Source: Myxococcaceae bacterium (GTDB taxonomy: Bacteria; Myxococcota; Myxococcia; Myxococcales; Myxococcaceae). Taken from it: a stretch of 64,000 bases of DNA. Shown here piece by piece: positions 36,974 to 48,559 of the stretch. Made by a program: the position numbers and the translations under genes. The stretch is taken from NCBI GenBank assembly GCA_019694595.1, contig JAIBBQ010000002.1, positions 1-64,000 on the forward strand, written 5' to 3'. The number at the start of each line of letters is the position of its first letter. The first letter of the stretch is position 1. Below the pieces are notes generated by a model. It was not told the DNA's origin. It was given only the letters and a program-made list of their open reading frames with translations, and made no database searches.

Positions 36974-38286
36974 GGCGCGCGCTCCTCACCGCGCTGCTCC
37001 TCGCCGCCTGCGCCACCCCCGCCCCGGCCCTCGCCCCGCGCGACGAGGCCCGGCGGCTCCTGGGGGCCCGATCCTGGCCGGAAGCGGTGAAGCTCCTCGA
37101 GCAGCTCCATCGAGAAGCGCCCGGCGACGTCGAGCTCGCCCGCCTCCTCGCCGAGGCGCACGTCAAGAACGGCAGCGGGCCACTGCTCCTTGAGCGCCTC
37201 ACCGGCCGCGAGGACGCCATCGCCTGCTTCCAGCGAGGCCTGATTCGCTTCGCCACCGCCCGCGACGCCGGCGGCCCCGCCATCGACGAGTTTCGCAAGG
37301 CGGTCCGCGCCGCGCCCCAGGAGCCCGAGCTCCACTACCGCCTCGGCCTCGCGCTGCTCGAGTCCGAGGCCGACGCCGAGGCCCGCACCGAGCTGGAGCG
37401 CGCGGTCAGCCTCGCGCCCGACCACCCCGGCTGGTTTCTCCCGCTCGCCAAGGCCCGCGGCCGCGTGGGCGATCACGACGGCGCCGTCCAGGCACTCCAC
37501 CGCGTCGTCGACGCCGGGCCCACCGAAGCCGAGCTCGCCACCGCCCGCGCGCTGATGGAACAGCTCACCGCCACCAGGCTCCCCGAGACGGCCCGCGCCC
37601 GCTTCGAGCAAGGCCTCCAGTGGCTCCAGGTCGCCGACGTCCCCCAGCAGGCCATCGTCGCCTTCGAGGAAGTGCTCCAGGACTTCCCCGACCTGCCCGA
37701 AGTGCACTCCGTGCTCGGCCTCGCCTACCTGCGCATCGACGACGCGGCCCGCGCCGTCGACGAACTCCAGCGCGCCATCGAGCTCGCCCCCAAGGACGGG
37801 CGCCCCCACCTGTACCTGGGCCAGCTCTACCTGGGAAAGCAGCGCACCGCCCAGGCCCGCGAGCAGCTCGAGAAGGCCGTGGCCTTGAACCCGCTCCTCG
37901 ACGACGCGTGGACCGCGCTGGGAGATCTCGCCCTCGACCGCCGCGACGGCGCCGAGGCCAAGCGCTGCTACCGAGCCTGGGTCAGCCTCGCGCCCAGGAG
38001 CTTCCCGCCCCGCGGCAAGCTCGCCCTGGTGCTCCAGCAGGAAGCCGACTGGGCCGGCGCTCAGCGGCAGCTCGAACAGGCCCTCGAGCACGAGCCCGAG
38101 AACGCCGAGGTGTGGCTGCGCCTCGGCCTGCTCCACACCGACCACGCCCAGCACGCCCGCGGCACCGCGGAACGCGAGGCCGCCAAGACCCAGGGCGTCC
38201 GCTGGCTCCAGAAGGTCCTCGAACAGCAGCCCGAGAACGCCATGGCATCACAGGCGCTCGCGCTCCTCACCGCGGCCCGGCCTTAG
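36970..38286 (+). CDS. TPR-repeat lipoprotein
   Basis: 438 aa. A lipoprotein signal (LLTALLLAAC) is followed by about nine TPR units, for example LARLLAEAHVKNGSGP, ELHYRLGLALLESEADAEAR, VHSVLGLAYLRIDDAARAVD, PHLYLGQLYLGKQRTAQARE and PLLDDAWTALGDLALDRRDG. Outer-membrane or periplasmic scaffold; no enzymatic motif. Coupled to plsC by a 4 nt overlap. Confidence 0.85.
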   Translation: MRRALLTALLLAACATPAPALAPRDEARRLLGARSWPEAVKLLEQLHREAPGDVELARLLAEAHVKNGSGPLLLERLTGREDAIACFQRGLIRFATARDAGGPAIDEFRKAVRAAPQEPELHYRLGLALLESEADAEARTELERAVSLAPDHPGWFLPLAKARGRVGDHDGAVQALHRVVDAGPTEAELATARALMEQLTATRLPETARARFEQGLQWLQVADVPQQAIVAFEEVLQDFPDLPEVHSVLGLAYLRIDDAARAVDELQRAIELAPKDGRPHLYLGQLYLGKQRTAQAREQLEKAVALNPLLDDAWTALGDLALDRRDGAEAKRCYRAWVSLAPRSFPPRGKLALVLQQEADWAGAQRQLEQALEHEPENAEVWLRLGLLHTDHAQHARGTAEREAAKTQGVRWLQKVLEQQPENAMASQALALLTAARP

Positions 38287-38302
38287 GTAGACTGCCGCCA
38301 CC

Positions 38303-38875
38303 GTGAGCGAGCCCAGGCGCACCAAGTCCGGCGACGAATACCGCAAGGTGATGTCCGCCGCGCGGGCCGAGCCCCTGGCCCCCGGCCCCAAAGCCAAGGC
38401 CAGCGAGCGGCTGCGCGAAGGCGCCATCGACACGCTCCTCAACGCCGCGTCGATCCTCAAGGAGATGGTCCAGGACTTCCGGAACTCGGACCGCTTCTTC
38501 AAGTACAAGGCCGTCGTCGTCGCCGCCTGGTTCGTCCTCTCGTCCACCAGCATCGGCGTCGCCTGCTCCGGCGGCGAGACCACCAACGCCCTCGGCGCCC
38601 GCCTGGTCATCGCCGGCGACGCCCGCGAGCCCATCTTCATGGTGAAGAACGACTCCGAGCGTGCCTGGCAAGACGTCGAAGTGGTGGTCAACGGGGCCTA
38701 CCGCAGCACCACCACCACCGTCTCCCCGCGAGACGCCCTCACGCTCTCGCCCGTCATCCTCTTCGACGCCAGCGGCAAGCCAGCCCCCCGGGGCCTCACC
38801 ATCTCCGACATCCGCGTCAGCGCCCGCGACCCCGATGAGGACGTCTCGCTCCTCATCAGCGGCCAGGCGCCCTGA
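38303..38875 (+). CDS. Single-span membrane protein of unknown function
   Basis: 190 aa, GTG start. Residues 1-65 are charged and cytoplasmic-like (EYRKVMSAARAEPLAPGPKA). One membrane helix follows (about 70-90, AVVVAAWFVLSSTSIGVAC). Then comes a beta-rich domain of about 95 residues (LVIAGDAREPIFMVKNDSER, VEVVVNGAYRSTTTTVSPRD) that resembles an Ig-like or outer-membrane accessory domain. I do not recognise the family. It is downstream of a TPR lipoprotein operon and converges on rplQ. Confidence 0.6.
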   Translation: MSEPRRTKSGDEYRKVMSAARAEPLAPGPKAKASERLREGAIDTLLNAASILKEMVQDFRNSDRFFKYKAVVVAAWFVLSSTSIGVACSGGETTNALGARLVIAGDAREPIFMVKNDSERAWQDVEVVVNGAYRSTTTTVSPRDALTLSPVILFDASGKPAPRGLTISDIRVSARDPDEDVSLLISGQAP

Positions 38876-38915
38876 CGGCCGTACCGCCTCGAACGCTCCG
38901 TCGCCTCAAACACCT

Positions 38916-38950
38916 CGGCCCGGGCTCCTCGTGCGAGGAATCCCGGGCCG
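38916..38950. terminator. Large hairpin between convergent genes
   Basis: Perfect 9 bp arms CGGCCCGGG/CCCGGGCCG enclose an inner stem TCCTC/GAGGA with loop GTGC. It lies between the stop of the gene at 38875 and that of rplQ at 38980, so it may serve both directions. There is no long T-tract on either side, so termination efficiency is uncertain. Confidence 0.55.
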
Positions 38951-38979
38951 CGTGCACTGCCTCGACTGCGAACGGGCGA

Positions 38980-39489
38980 CTACTTCTTCTCGGCCTTCGC
39001 CTTGGGGGCCTTCTCGGCCTTGGGCGCCTTGGGCGCCTTCTCCGCCTTGGGGGCCTTCTCGGCCTTCGCCTCGGCCTTGGGCTCGCTCTTCGCCTCGGCC
39101 TTCGCCGGAGCCTCGGTCTCCACCACCGCCGCGGGGCGGTCGACGAGCTCGAGCACCGCCACGTCCGCCGCGTCACCCTTGCGGAAGCCCGCGCGCAGCA
39201 GGCGCGTGTACCCACCCGGGCGCTTGGCGTAGCGGTCCTTCAGCTCGCCGAAGACCTTGGTCAGCACCGCGCGGTCGTGCACCGTCTTCTCGGCCAGCCG
39301 CACGTTGTGCAGGCCACCCTTCTTGCCCAGGGTGATGATCTTCTCGGCCAGGCGGCGCGCTTCCTTCGCCTTGGGAACCGTGGTGGTGATCTGCTCGTGG
39401 ATCAGCAGCGACGTGACCATGTTCTTCAGCATCGCCAGGCGGTGCGAAGTGGTGCGCTGCAGCTTCCGGTGTCCGACGTGGTGCCGCAT
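38980..39489 (-). CDS. rplQ: Ribosomal protein L17, with Lys/Ala-rich tail
   Basis: 169 aa. Residues 1-118 are standard L17 ([30 protein letters not shown]). The last 50 or so residues are a low-complexity tail of KAEKAPKA-type repeats absent from compact L17 (about 120-130 aa). The tail is in frame and ends with a stop. The last gene of the ribosomal super-operon. Confidence 0.96.
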   Translation of the reverse strand: MRHHVGHRKLQRTTSHRLAMLKNMVTSLLIHEQITTTVPKAKEARRLAEKIITLGKKGGLHNVRLAEKTVHDRAVLTKVFGELKDRYAKRPGGYTRLLRAGFRKGDAADVAVLELVDRPAAVVETEAPAKAEAKSEPKAEAKAEKAPKAEKAPKAPKAEKAPKAKAEKK

Positions 39490-39611
39490 GGTGGTGCTCC
39501 TTCAGGTGAACCACCCCGGCCGTGTCAGGTACCGAGGGGCGAGGCGGCACTCGAGGCGAGCACCGCGCTTTTGTGACCGGACACCGCGAAGTGCGAGCCC
39601 GGGACTTCAGG

Positions 39612-39635
39612 GCGCCCTCGAACCTCCGAGGGCGC
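39612..39635 (-). repeat. Stem-loop in the rpoA-rplQ spacer
   Basis: A perfect 9 bp stem (GCGCCCTCG/CGAGGGCGC) with a 6 nt loop. No T-tract follows, so it is more likely a processing or mRNA-stability element than a terminator. The spacer is 158 bp, long for this operon. Confidence 0.55.
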
Positions 39636-39647
39636 TCCACGACGACT

Positions 39648-40670
<1,023 letters not shown>

Positions 40671-40708
40671 GGTGTGCAGCTCCTCGTTCGCAGCCGGTCA
40701 CCGACGTC

Positions 40709-40776
40709 CCCGCCACAAAGGCGGGAGGACCGCTGGAAGGTTGATGGCGCGCGCCCCCGTGAAGGGCTCGCGCGCC
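40709..40776 (-). repeat. Two stem-loops in the rpsD-rpoA spacer
   Basis: Hairpin 1 at 40709-40725: CCCGCC/GGCGGG with loop ACAAA. Hairpin 2 at 40746-40776: GGCGCGCG/CGCGCGCC around a 15 nt loop holding an inner CCC/GGG pair. Both arms are perfect. The spacer is 117 bp. There are no T-tracts. Confidence 0.55.
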
Positions 40777-40787
40777 GAAGGGGTGAA

Positions 40788-41414
40788 TTACTTCGAGTAC
40801 AGTTCGACGATCAGCTGCTCCTGGATCGGCATCGTCAGGTCCTCGCGATTCGGAACCGACTTCACCGTGCCCTTGAGCGCCTTCTTGTCCACGTCGAGCC
40901 ACTGCGGAATGCCACGGCGGTCGACCGTCTCGATCGCCTCCTGGATCCGCAGCACCTTCTTCGACTTGTCGTGCACCTCGACCACCGTGCCCGGCCGCAC
41001 CGCGAACGAGGGAATGTTCACCCGCTTGCCGTTGACCGTGAAGTGCCCGTGGCGCACCAGCTGCCGCGCCTCGTTGCGCGTGTCCGCGAAGCCCATGCGG
41101 AACACCACGTTGTCGAGCCGCAGCTCGAGGTTCTGCAGCAGGGTCTCGCCCGTCTTGCCCTTGGCCGACGCCGCGCGGCGGAAGTAGCCGCGGAACTGGC
41201 TCTCGAGCAGGCCGTACATGCGCTTGACCTTCTGCTTCTCGCGCAGCTGCACGCCGTAGCCGCTGAACTTCACGCGGCCCTGGCCGTGCTGGCCGGGGGG
41301 ATACGGGCGGCGCTCGATCGCGCACTTGTCCGTGTAGCAACGGTCGCCCTTCAGGTACATCTTCAGGTTCTCGCGCCGGCAGATGCGGCAGGCGCTTGCG
41401 GTATAGCGAGCCAA
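40788..41414 (-). CDS. rpsD: Ribosomal protein S4
   Basis: 208 aa. The N-terminal zinc-binding cysteines CRICRREN and KCAIERR mark the C+ form of S4; the S4 RNA-binding domain holds [21 protein letters not shown]4 binds 16S rRNA early and represses its own operon in many species. Confidence 0.97.
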   Translation of the reverse strand: MARYTASACRICRRENLKMYLKGDRCYTDKCAIERRPYPPGQHGQGRVKFSGYGVQLREKQKVKRMYGLLESQFRGYFRRAASAKGKTGETLLQNLELRLDNVVFRMGFADTRNEARQLVRHGHFTVNGKRVNIPSFAVRPGTVVEVHDKSKKVLRIQEAIETVDRRGIPQWLDVDKKALKGTVKSVPNREDLTMPIQEQLIVELYSK

Positions 41415-41444
41415 GGTCGTGTCTCCTGGAATCTTTGGTTGGGC

Positions 41445-41906
41445 TTAGACGCGGCGGCGCTTCGGCTGCCGGCATCCGTTGTGGGGAATCGGGGTCACGT
41501 CGCGGATCACCGAGATCTTGAGACCCGCCGCCGCGATCGACCGCAGCGCCGACTCACGGCCCGAACCCGGGCCCTTGACCATGACCTGCACGTTCTTCAG
41601 GCCGTGCTCCATCGCCTTCGCCACCGCATCGCCCGCCGCGATCTGCGCCGCGTAGGGGGTCGACTTGCGGCTGCCCTTGAAGCCACGGGCGCCGGCGGAG
41701 CTCCACGCGATCACGTTCCCCGACACGTCGGTGATGGTGATGAGCGTGTTGTTGAACGTCGCCTGGATGTGGACGATCCCGTTGAGGATGTTCTTCTTCG
41801 ACTTCCGCTTCGCCTTGCGCTCGGCGGGAGTGCCTTCGGCGCCAGGCGCCGCTGCGGCGGCCGGAGCCGCGGGTGCTGCCGGGGTCTGCGTGGTCTCTTC
41901 AGCCAT
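41445..41906 (-). CDS. rpsK: Ribosomal protein S11, with Ala/Pro-rich N-terminal extension
   Basis: 153 aa. The S11 core starts near residue 40 ([20 protein letters not shown]) and ends [15 protein letters not shown]. The first 35 residues are an Ala/Pro-rich extension ([12 protein letters not shown]) not found in most bacteria. Confidence 0.96.
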   Translation of the reverse strand: MAEETTQTPAAPAAPAAAAAPGAEGTPAERKAKRKSKKNILNGIVHIQATFNNTLITITDVSGNVIAWSSAGARGFKGSRKSTPYAAQIAAGDAVAKAMEHGLKNVQVMVKGPGSGRESALRSIAAAGLKISVIRDVTPIPHNGCRQPKRRRV

Positions 41907-41935
41907 GGTGTCCTTCGATGCTTCGAGGTGATCGA

Positions 41936-41954
41936 CCTCCGCTCATCGCGGAGG
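41936..41954 (-). repeat. Stem-loop in the rpsM-rpsK spacer
   Basis: CCTCCGC/GCGGAGG with a 5 nt loop. The left arm overlaps a second possible pairing with GAGGT at 41925-41929, so two exclusive hairpins could form. Confidence 0.5.
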
Positions 41955-41966
41955 CAGGTGAATGGG

Positions 41967-42356
41967 TCAGGCCTTGCCGGGAGCTGCAGCCGGCTTGGCG
42001 CGCACGATGCCGCGCTTCGGGCCCTTGCGGGTCCGCGCGTTGGTGTGGGTCCGCTGGCCGCGAACCGGCAGGCCCTTGCGGTGCCGCAGGCCGCGGTGAC
42101 AGCCCAGGTCCATCAGGCGCTTGATGTTCATCGTCACCTCGCGGCGCAGGTCGCCTTCGACCTTGTAGCCCTGCTCGATGACTTCACGGATCTTGCGCAG
42201 CTGGTCCTCGGAGAGGTCCTTGGTGCGCGAGGTCAGATCGATCCCAGCCTTGGTCACGATGTCCAGCGCGCTCTTCTTGCCGATGCCGTAGATGTACTGC
42301 AGCGAGATCACCACGCGCTTGGCGGGGGGAACGTCGACTCCTGCGATGCGGGCCAT
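41967..42356 (-). CDS. rpsM: Ribosomal protein S13
   Basis: 129 aa starting [20 protein letters not shown], with the tail [18 protein letters not shown]13 contacts the 50S subunit and P-site tRNA. Ends with an Ala/Pro-rich tail (PAAAPGKA). Confidence 0.97.
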   Translation of the reverse strand: MARIAGVDVPPAKRVVISLQYIYGIGKKSALDIVTKAGIDLTSRTKDLSEDQLRKIREVIEQGYKVEGDLRREVTMNIKRLMDLGCHRGLRHRKGLPVRGQRTHTNARTRKGPKRGIVRAKPAAAPGKA

Positions 42357-42408
42357 GAGGTCTTCTTTGCCTTTCCTTCGAGATGGTCTCGAGCTGACGA
42401 GCTGCGAA

Positions 42409-42525
42409 TCAGCCCTGGCGCTGCTTGTGACGGGGGTTGGCGGCGCAGATCACCCGCACCACGCCCTGGCGGCGAATCACCTTGCACTTCTCACAGATCT
42501 TCTTGACCGACGGACGAACCTTCAT
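42409..42525 (-). CDS. rpmJ: Ribosomal protein L36
   Basis: 38 aa: [20 protein letters not shown] at the start, then [14 protein letters not shown]. The Cys-x2-Cys...Cys-x4-His zinc site is intact, so this is the zinc (C+) form. It lies between infA and rpsM in the usual order. Confidence 0.95.
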   Translation of the reverse strand: MKVRPSVKKICEKCKVIRRQGVVRVICAANPRHKQRQG

Positions 42526-42557
42526 GACGCCTCGCTGCTTGATTGAAAGAGTTGGGG

Positions 42558-42776
42558 CTACTTCGCCCGATAGGTGATGCGACCGCGGGTCAGGTCGTAC
42601 GGCGACAGCTCGACCTTCACCTTGTCGCCGGGGAGAATGCGAATGAAGTGCATGCGCATCTTCCCGGAGATGTGCGCGAGGATCTTGTGGCCGTTGTCCA
42701 GCACCACGCGGAACATCGCGTTGGGCAACGGCTCCATCACCGTTCCCTCGACTTCGATGGCATCATCTTTCGGCAA
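42558..42776 (-). CDS. infA: Translation initiation factor IF-1
   Basis: 72 aa, standard length: the OB-fold includes [20 protein letters not shown] and [20 protein letters not shown]. It lies between map and rpmJ. Confidence 0.97.
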   Translation of the reverse strand: MPKDDAIEVEGTVMEPLPNAMFRVVLDNGHKILAHISGKMRMHFIRILPGDKVKVELSPYDLTRGRITYRAK

Positions 42777-42902
42777 TCAAAAACCTCGGAATTCTAAGAA
42801 CTTCGAAAGCCCTGGGATCTCCAGGAAAGCGCGCGGCACTACCACCATTGGTTACCTGCGCGCAAGCCCCCCAAGCGCAGCCCAAAGACTCCCCTGATTT
42901 CA

Positions 42903-43673
42903 TCAGCTTGCACTGAGGGTCAGCACCTCCGGCTGCCCCTCGGTGATGAGCACCGTGTGCTCGAAGTGGGCCGACAGCCGCCGATCGAGCGTCACCGCCG
43001 TCCACTCGTCGTCGAGGATCTCCACCTTGTCCGTGCCCGCATTCACCATCGGCTCGATGGCGATCGTCATGTTCGGCGTCAGCTGCGGCCCCGAATGCGC
43101 CAGCCCGTAGTTCGGCACCGTCGGGGCCTCGTGCAGCGCCCGCCCCACCCCGTGGCCGTGAAAGTCCTTCACCACCGAGAAGCCGTGCGCTTCCACCCAG
43201 CTCTGCACCGTGTGCCCGATGTCGCCCACCCGCGCGCCCGCGACGCACACCCCGATCGCCCGGGCCAGCGCTTCCTTGGTCACCGCGATCAGCTTCTCGG
43301 CTTCGTCCGACACCGTGCCGATGCGGACCGTGCGCGCCGAGTCCGCGAACAGCCCGTGGTAGCTCACCCCGAAGTCCAGCTTGAGCAGGTCGCCTTCCTC
43401 GAGCCGCGTCTGCTTGCTGGGGATGCCGTGCACCACCTGCGCGTTCACCGAGGCGCACAGCACCGCCGGAAACCCGTGGTACCCCTTGAAGGCCGGCTTC
43501 GCCCCCATCTTCTTGATCAGCCGCTCGGCCTGCTGATCGAGCGCGTGGGTGGTCACCCCGGGCTTCGCCGCGGCTTCCAGCTCGTCGAGGATCGCGCACA
43601 CGATCTTCGCCGCCTGACGCATCTGCTTGAGCTCCTCGGGCGTCTTCGGCGCGCCCTGAGGCCCCAGGTTCAA
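42903..43673 (-). CDS. map: Type I methionine aminopeptidase
   Basis: 256 aa from a TTG start at 43673 that overlaps the adk stop by 4 nt. Residues KTPEELKQMRQAAKIV at 11-26 match the family N-terminus. Metal ligands lie in LKLDFGVSYHGLFADSART, GHGVGRALHEAP, AIEPM and FEHTVLIT. Removes the N-terminal Met from new proteins. No ATG lies before the KTPEEL motif, which supports the coupled TTG start. Confidence 0.94.
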   Translation of the reverse strand: MNLGPQGAPKTPEELKQMRQAAKIVCAILDELEAAAKPGVTTHALDQQAERLIKKMGAKPAFKGYHGFPAVLCASVNAQVVHGIPSKQTRLEEGDLLKLDFGVSYHGLFADSARTVRIGTVSDEAEKLIAVTKEALARAIGVCVAGARVGDIGHTVQSWVEAHGFSVVKDFHGHGVGRALHEAPTVPNYGLAHSGPQLTPNMTIAIEPMVNAGTDKVEILDDEWTAVTLDRRLSAHFEHTVLITEGQPEVLTLSAS

Positions 43674-44239
43674 GCGCCGATCGCCTTGCGGATGAGCGCG
43701 TACACCTGGTCGAGCGCGCCCACGCCGTTGAGCGTGCGCAGGAGCCCCGCCTTCGCGTAGTAGCTCTTGAGCGGGGCAGTCTGCTCCGCGTACGCCTTGA
43801 GCCGCGCCTGCGCCTTCTCCGGCGTGTCGTCGCTGCGCTTCTCGACCGACGTCGCCGCGCGGTGCTTGATGCGCTCGATGATCACCTCGTCGGGCACCTC
43901 GAGCGAGACCACGTGGTCGATCGCCTTGCCCGACGCCTTGAGCTTCGCCGCCAGCGCGTCGGCCTGCGGAATCGTGCGCGGGAACCCGTCGAGAATGAAG
44001 CCGCGCGCGCAGTCCTTCTCCTTCAGGCGCTCGTCGACGATGCCCACCACCAGCTCGTCGGGCACCAGCTTGCCCGCGTCCATCAGCGGGCCAGCCTGCT
44101 TGCCGAGCGGCGTTCCGTTCTTCACCGCCGCGCGCAAGATCTCGCCCGTCGAGATCTGCGGGATGCCGAGGTCGGCCACCAGGCGCTGCGCCTGCGTGCC
44201 CTTCCCCGCCCCCGGCGGCCCCAGGAGGATGAGGTTCAT
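43670..44239 (-). CDS. adk: Adenylate kinase, short form
   Basis: 189 aa. P-loop GPPGAGKGTQ, GEILRAAV, GFILDGFPRTIPQA. The long LID insertion of E. coli Adk (214 aa) is replaced by a short turn near RAATSVEKRSDDTPEK, so this is the short-LID class. Interconverts ATP, AMP and ADP. It sits between secY and map, a typical order. Confidence 0.95.
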   Translation of the reverse strand: MNLILLGPPGAGKGTQAQRLVADLGIPQISTGEILRAAVKNGTPLGKQAGPLMDAGKLVPDELVVGIVDERLKEKDCARGFILDGFPRTIPQADALAAKLKASGKAIDHVVSLEVPDEVIIERIKHRAATSVEKRSDDTPEKAQARLKAYAEQTAPLKSYYAKAGLLRTLNGVGALDQVYALIRKAIGA

Positions 44240-44266
44240 GTCCCGCGTGCCCCCAGCTGCATTCCC

Positions 44267-45616
<1,350 letters not shown>

Positions 45617-45656
45617 GACCTCACCTCACCTACCCACGATGCACTGCAAAAAGTCT

Positions 45657-45703
45657 CGCGCCCTTCGATAACCACTCTTCGTCGAGTGGCCATGAAGGGC
45701 GCG
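45657..45703 (-). promoter_or_regulatory. Leader stem-loop ahead of secY, possible attenuator
   Basis: Outer arms CGCGCCCTTC/GAAGGGCGCG (10 bp, perfect) and inner arms CCACTC/GAGTGG form a 47 nt structure. On the transcribed strand it is followed by AGACTTTTTG, a short T5 run. It lies between rplO and secY just after a candidate promoter, so it could be a partial terminator or leader hairpin that sets secY-adk-map levels. Confidence 0.55.
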
Positions 45704-45706
45704 GCA

Positions 45707-45736
45707 CCTATAGCCAATTTCTTCGCTCGAACCCAA
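45707..45736 (-). promoter_or_regulatory. Candidate internal promoter for secY-adk-map
   Basis: On the minus strand TTGGGT (45731-45736) and TATAGG (45707-45712) are separated by 18 bp in the 149 bp rplO-secY gap. Transcription would start at the first base of the leader stem-loop. Visual match only. Confidence 0.4.
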
Positions 45737-45765
45737 GCCGCGAACGGCCCGGGACCGACGTTTCT

Positions 45766-46284
45766 TTAGGCCTTCGGCGCGGCGGGAACGCCCTTGCCCG
45801 AGTGCGCCTTCGCGGCGGCCTCCGGCTTGTGCGCCATCAGCGGCAGCTCTTCCACCGTGCCCCCGGCCTTGGCGATCGCTTCCTTCGCCCCGGCGGAGAA
45901 CTTGTGGGCCTTCACCGTCAGCTTCCGGGTGAGCTTGCCCTCGGCGAGAATCTTGATGCCGTCCCAGTTGCCACGGACCAGGCCCTGCTTGCGCAGCGCG
46001 GCCTCGTCCACCACCGACCCGGCGGCGAACTTCTCCAGCGAGCCCACGTTCACCACCGCGTACCAGGTGCGGTTCGGCGAGGTGAAGCCGAACTTCGGAA
46101 GGCGGCGCTGCAGGGGGCTCTGGCCACCCTCGAAGCCCTCGAAGTGCATGTTGCCGGAACGGGCCTTCTGGCCCTTGCCACCACGGCCTGCCGTCTTGCC
46201 CAGGCCGGAGCCCTGGCCACGGCCCACCCGCTTCTTGCGGTGGGTCGAACGAACGGGCTTCTTCAGCGAATGCAGGGTGCTCAT
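45766..46284 (-). CDS. rplO: Ribosomal protein L15
   Basis: 172 aa. Starts MSTLHSLKKPVRSTHRKKRV, with the Gly-rich L15 signature GRGQGSGLGKTAGRGGKGQK. An Ala/Lys-rich tail (PEAAAKAHSGKG) adds about 20 residues to the usual length. Confidence 0.97.
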   Translation of the reverse strand: MSTLHSLKKPVRSTHRKKRVGRGQGSGLGKTAGRGGKGQKARSGNMHFEGFEGGQSPLQRRLPKFGFTSPNRTWYAVVNVGSLEKFAAGSVVDEAALRKQGLVRGNWDGIKILAEGKLTRKLTVKAHKFSAGAKEAIAKAGGTVEELPLMAHKPEAAAKAHSGKGVPAAPKA

Positions 46285-46297
46285 GACGTTTCCTTTC

Positions 46298-46558
46298 CTA
46301 GGCCTTCTCGGCCTTGGCGCGAGCCGCCTCGCGAAGCTTTGCCCGGCGGGGCTTGGTGCGCGCGCGAACCCTGGGCTCCTCGGCCACCTTCTGGCTCGAG
46401 ACCAGGTGCTGCACCTTGAAGAGCATGCCGCGGATCTCCGGCGTGTCCTTCAGCAGACGCTCCTCGTTGAACTTGGTCAGCCCCAGCCCACGGATCGTGG
46501 CCAGCTGACGCTCGTTCGAACCCGCGAAGCTCTTGATGAGCTTGATCTTCAGACCCAT
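46298..46558 (-). CDS. rpmD: Ribosomal protein L30
   Basis: 86 aa; compact L30 is about 60. The core IKLIKSFAGSNERQLATIRG matches L30; residues 60-86 are a basic Arg/Lys/Ala tail. Confidence 0.95.
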   Translation of the reverse strand: MGLKIKLIKSFAGSNERQLATIRGLGLTKFNEERLLKDTPEIRGMLFKVQHLVSSQKVAEEPRVRARTKPRRAKLREAARAKAEKA

Positions 46559-46561
46559 GAC

Positions 46562-47089
46562 TTAGTTCCTCGCCTCGGCGTTGTTCGCCGGCTTGCCGAA
46601 GTGAATCTCCTTGCCGCGCAGGCGCGAGACCTGGTCCGGGCTGCGGAGCTGCTTCAGGCCTTCGACCGTGGCCTTGAGCACGTTGTGCGGGTTCCGCGAC
46701 CCCTGGCTCTTGGTGAGGATGTTGCGAATCCCCGCCGCCTCGAGCACGTGGCGCACCGAGGCGCCCGCGATGACGCCGGTACCTTCCGACGCCGGCTTCA
46801 GCAGCACCTTGCCGGCGCCGAAGTGCCCCAGCACCTCGTGCGGAATCGTGTGGCCCATGAGCGGCACGCGGAACAGGTGCTTCTTCGCGTTCTCGCCGCC
46901 CTTGCGAATGGCCTCGGGCACTTCGTTCGCCTTGCCCAGGCCCACGCCGACGTGGCCGTTGCCGTCGCCCACGACGACCAGCGCCGCGAAGCTGAACCGC
47001 CGGCCGCCCTTCACCACCTTGGCCACGCGGTTGATGTTGACGACGCGGTCCTGCAGGTCGAGATCGTTCGGATTGATGGGAGTCGCCAT
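46562..47089 (-). CDS. rpsE: Ribosomal protein S5
   Basis: 175 aa; core motif [20 protein letters not shown] and [21 protein letters not shown]5 acts in translational fidelity. It lies between rpmD and rplR. Confidence 0.97.
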   Translation of the reverse strand: MATPINPNDLDLQDRVVNINRVAKVVKGGRRFSFAALVVVGDGNGHVGVGLGKANEVPEAIRKGGENAKKHLFRVPLMGHTIPHEVLGHFGAGKVLLKPASEGTGVIAGASVRHVLEAAGIRNILTKSQGSRNPHNVLKATVEGLKQLRSPDQVSRLRGKEIHFGKPANNAEARN

Positions 47090-47098
47090 GAGTTCTCC

Positions 47099-47452
47099 TT
47101 AGAACTTCAGCCCGGCCTCGCGGGCCGCATCGGCGGCCGCTGCGATCCGCCCGTGGTAGGGAAAGCCGTTGCGGTCGAACACCACCTGCTCGACCTTGGC
47201 CGCCTTCGCCTTCTGGGCGATCAGCGTTCCGACGCGCTTCGCGTCGTCCTTCTTGTCGCCGTCGTTCTTGCCCTTGAGCTCCTTCGACAGGCTCGAGGCG
47301 AACGCCAGCGTACGGCCGGTCGAGTCGTCGATGACCTGCGCGTAGAGGTGCTTGAGCGACTTGTAGACGGTGAGGCGGGGGCGCTCGGGCGTGCCGACCA
47401 GCTTCTTGCGAATGCGCGCCTTGCGGTGCAACCGGGGATCGATCTTGGCCAT
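47099..47452 (-). CDS. rplR: Ribosomal protein L18
   Basis: 117 aa; [20 protein letters not shown] and the C-terminal [20 protein letters not shown] mark L18, which binds 5S rRNA together with L5. L18 length is standard. Confidence 0.97.
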   Translation of the reverse strand: MAKIDPRLHRKARIRKKLVGTPERPRLTVYKSLKHLYAQVIDDSTGRTLAFASSLSKELKGKNDGDKKDDAKRVGTLIAQKAKAAKVEQVVFDRNGFPYHGRIAAAADAAREAGLKF

Positions 47453-47468
47453 GGTGTTTTCCTTTCCT

Positions 47469-47499
47469 TCCGCGAGAGATGAGGTCTTCCCCTCGCGGA
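47469..47499 (-). repeat. Stem-loop in the rplF-rplR spacer
   Basis: A perfect 8 bp stem (TCCGCGAG/CTCGCGGA) with a 15 nt loop in a 63 bp spacer. No T-tract. Confidence 0.5.
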
Positions 47500-47515
47500 T
47501 GAGAACCGGGAGGCG

Positions 47516-48085
47516 TTATGCCGTACCGGTCTTGCCCTCCTTGCGGCGGACCACTTCGGTGTGCAGCTTGATGCCCTTGCCCTTGTACGGCTCCGGCGGG
47601 CGCAGCGCGCGGATCTTCACCGCGGTCAGCCCCACGAGCTCGCGGTTGACGCTCTTGAGCTTGAGGTCCACCGTCGGCAGCGTGTCTTCGGTGCGCGGGG
47701 TCTTCCCCACTTCGGCCGTCACGCCTTCCGGGAGGTCGAAGACCACCGGGTGCGAATAGCCGAGCGAGAAGTGAATCTGCTTGCCCTTGACCTCGGCGCG
47801 GTAACCGACGCCGCGGATCGCCAGGTCCTTCTCCCAGCCCACCGCCACGCCGTGCGCGGCGTTGGCCATGATGGCCCGGGTCAGCCCGTGCAGCGCGCGG
47901 TGCTGCCGCGACTCGCTCGGGCGGCTCACGGTGAGCACCCCGTCCTTCACCGCCAGGGTGATGTCCCCGTGGGGGATCTTCACCGCGAGCTTGCCCTTGG
48001 GGCCTTCGAACGCGACCTGGCCATTGGCCACCACGGCCTTGACCTTGTCCGCCAGCTTGATCGGCATCTTTCCAACGCGGCTCAT
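47516..48085 (-). CDS. rplF: Ribosomal protein L6
   Basis: 189 aa; the two-repeat L6 fold includes MSRVGKMPIKLADKVKAVV and the C-terminal RPPEPYKGKGIKLHTEVVRR. L6 sits near the factor-binding site. Confidence 0.97.
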   Translation of the reverse strand: MSRVGKMPIKLADKVKAVVANGQVAFEGPKGKLAVKIPHGDITLAVKDGVLTVSRPSESRQHRALHGLTRAIMANAAHGVAVGWEKDLAIRGVGYRAEVKGKQIHFSLGYSHPVVFDLPEGVTAEVGKTPRTEDTLPTVDLKLKSVNRELVGLTAVKIRALRPPEPYKGKGIKLHTEVVRRKEGKTGTA

Positions 48086-48095
48086 GGTCGTCCTC

Positions 48096-48494
48096 TCAGT
48101 ACACGGTGCAGATCAGCTCGCCGCCCAGCTTCTGCTTGCGAGCCTCGGCGTCGGACATCACGCCCTTGGAAGTGGTCAGGATCGCGACGCCCATGCCGCC
48201 CAGCACGTGCGGCAGGTTGCGCACGTTCGAGTAGCGGCGCAGGCCCGGCTTCGACACCCGGCGAATCCCGGTGATCACCGGCTCGCGGTTGGGGCCGTAC
48301 TTGAGCATCACGGTCAGCTCGTTCTGCGGCTTCTTCTCGTGCACCACGTAGTCGGCCACGAAGCCTTCGGACTTGAGCACCTTGACCAGCTGCTCCTTCA
48401 GCTTCGACGAAGGCATGGTCGCCTTGTCGTGCCGAGCGTTCGACGCGTTGCGCAGGCGGGTGATGAGATCGCCCATCGGATCGTTCACGGCCAT
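48096..48494 (-). CDS. rpsH: Ribosomal protein S8
   Basis: 132 aa; starts [20 protein letters not shown] and ends [21 protein letters not shown]8 binds 16S helix 21 and often represses the spc operon. The gene upstream is rplE, not rpsN as in most bacteria. Confidence 0.97.
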   Translation of the reverse strand: MAVNDPMGDLITRLRNASNARHDKATMPSSKLKEQLVKVLKSEGFVADYVVHEKKPQNELTVMLKYGPNREPVITGIRRVSKPGLRRYSNVRNLPHVLGGMGVAILTTSKGVMSDAEARKQKLGGELICTVY

Positions 48495-48559
48495 GTCGGT
48501 GTGCCTCTTCCTTTGCTGCCGGCTGCGCGGTTTCCCCCGCGGCCGTTGGTTGGGGACCT

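Noticed and set aside
38916-38950. CRISPR repeat or insertion-sequence end
   Set aside because: Single copy, no spacers, no flanking direct repeats and no transposase; best read as a hairpin between convergent genes. No CRISPR array or transposase is seen anywhere in the window.
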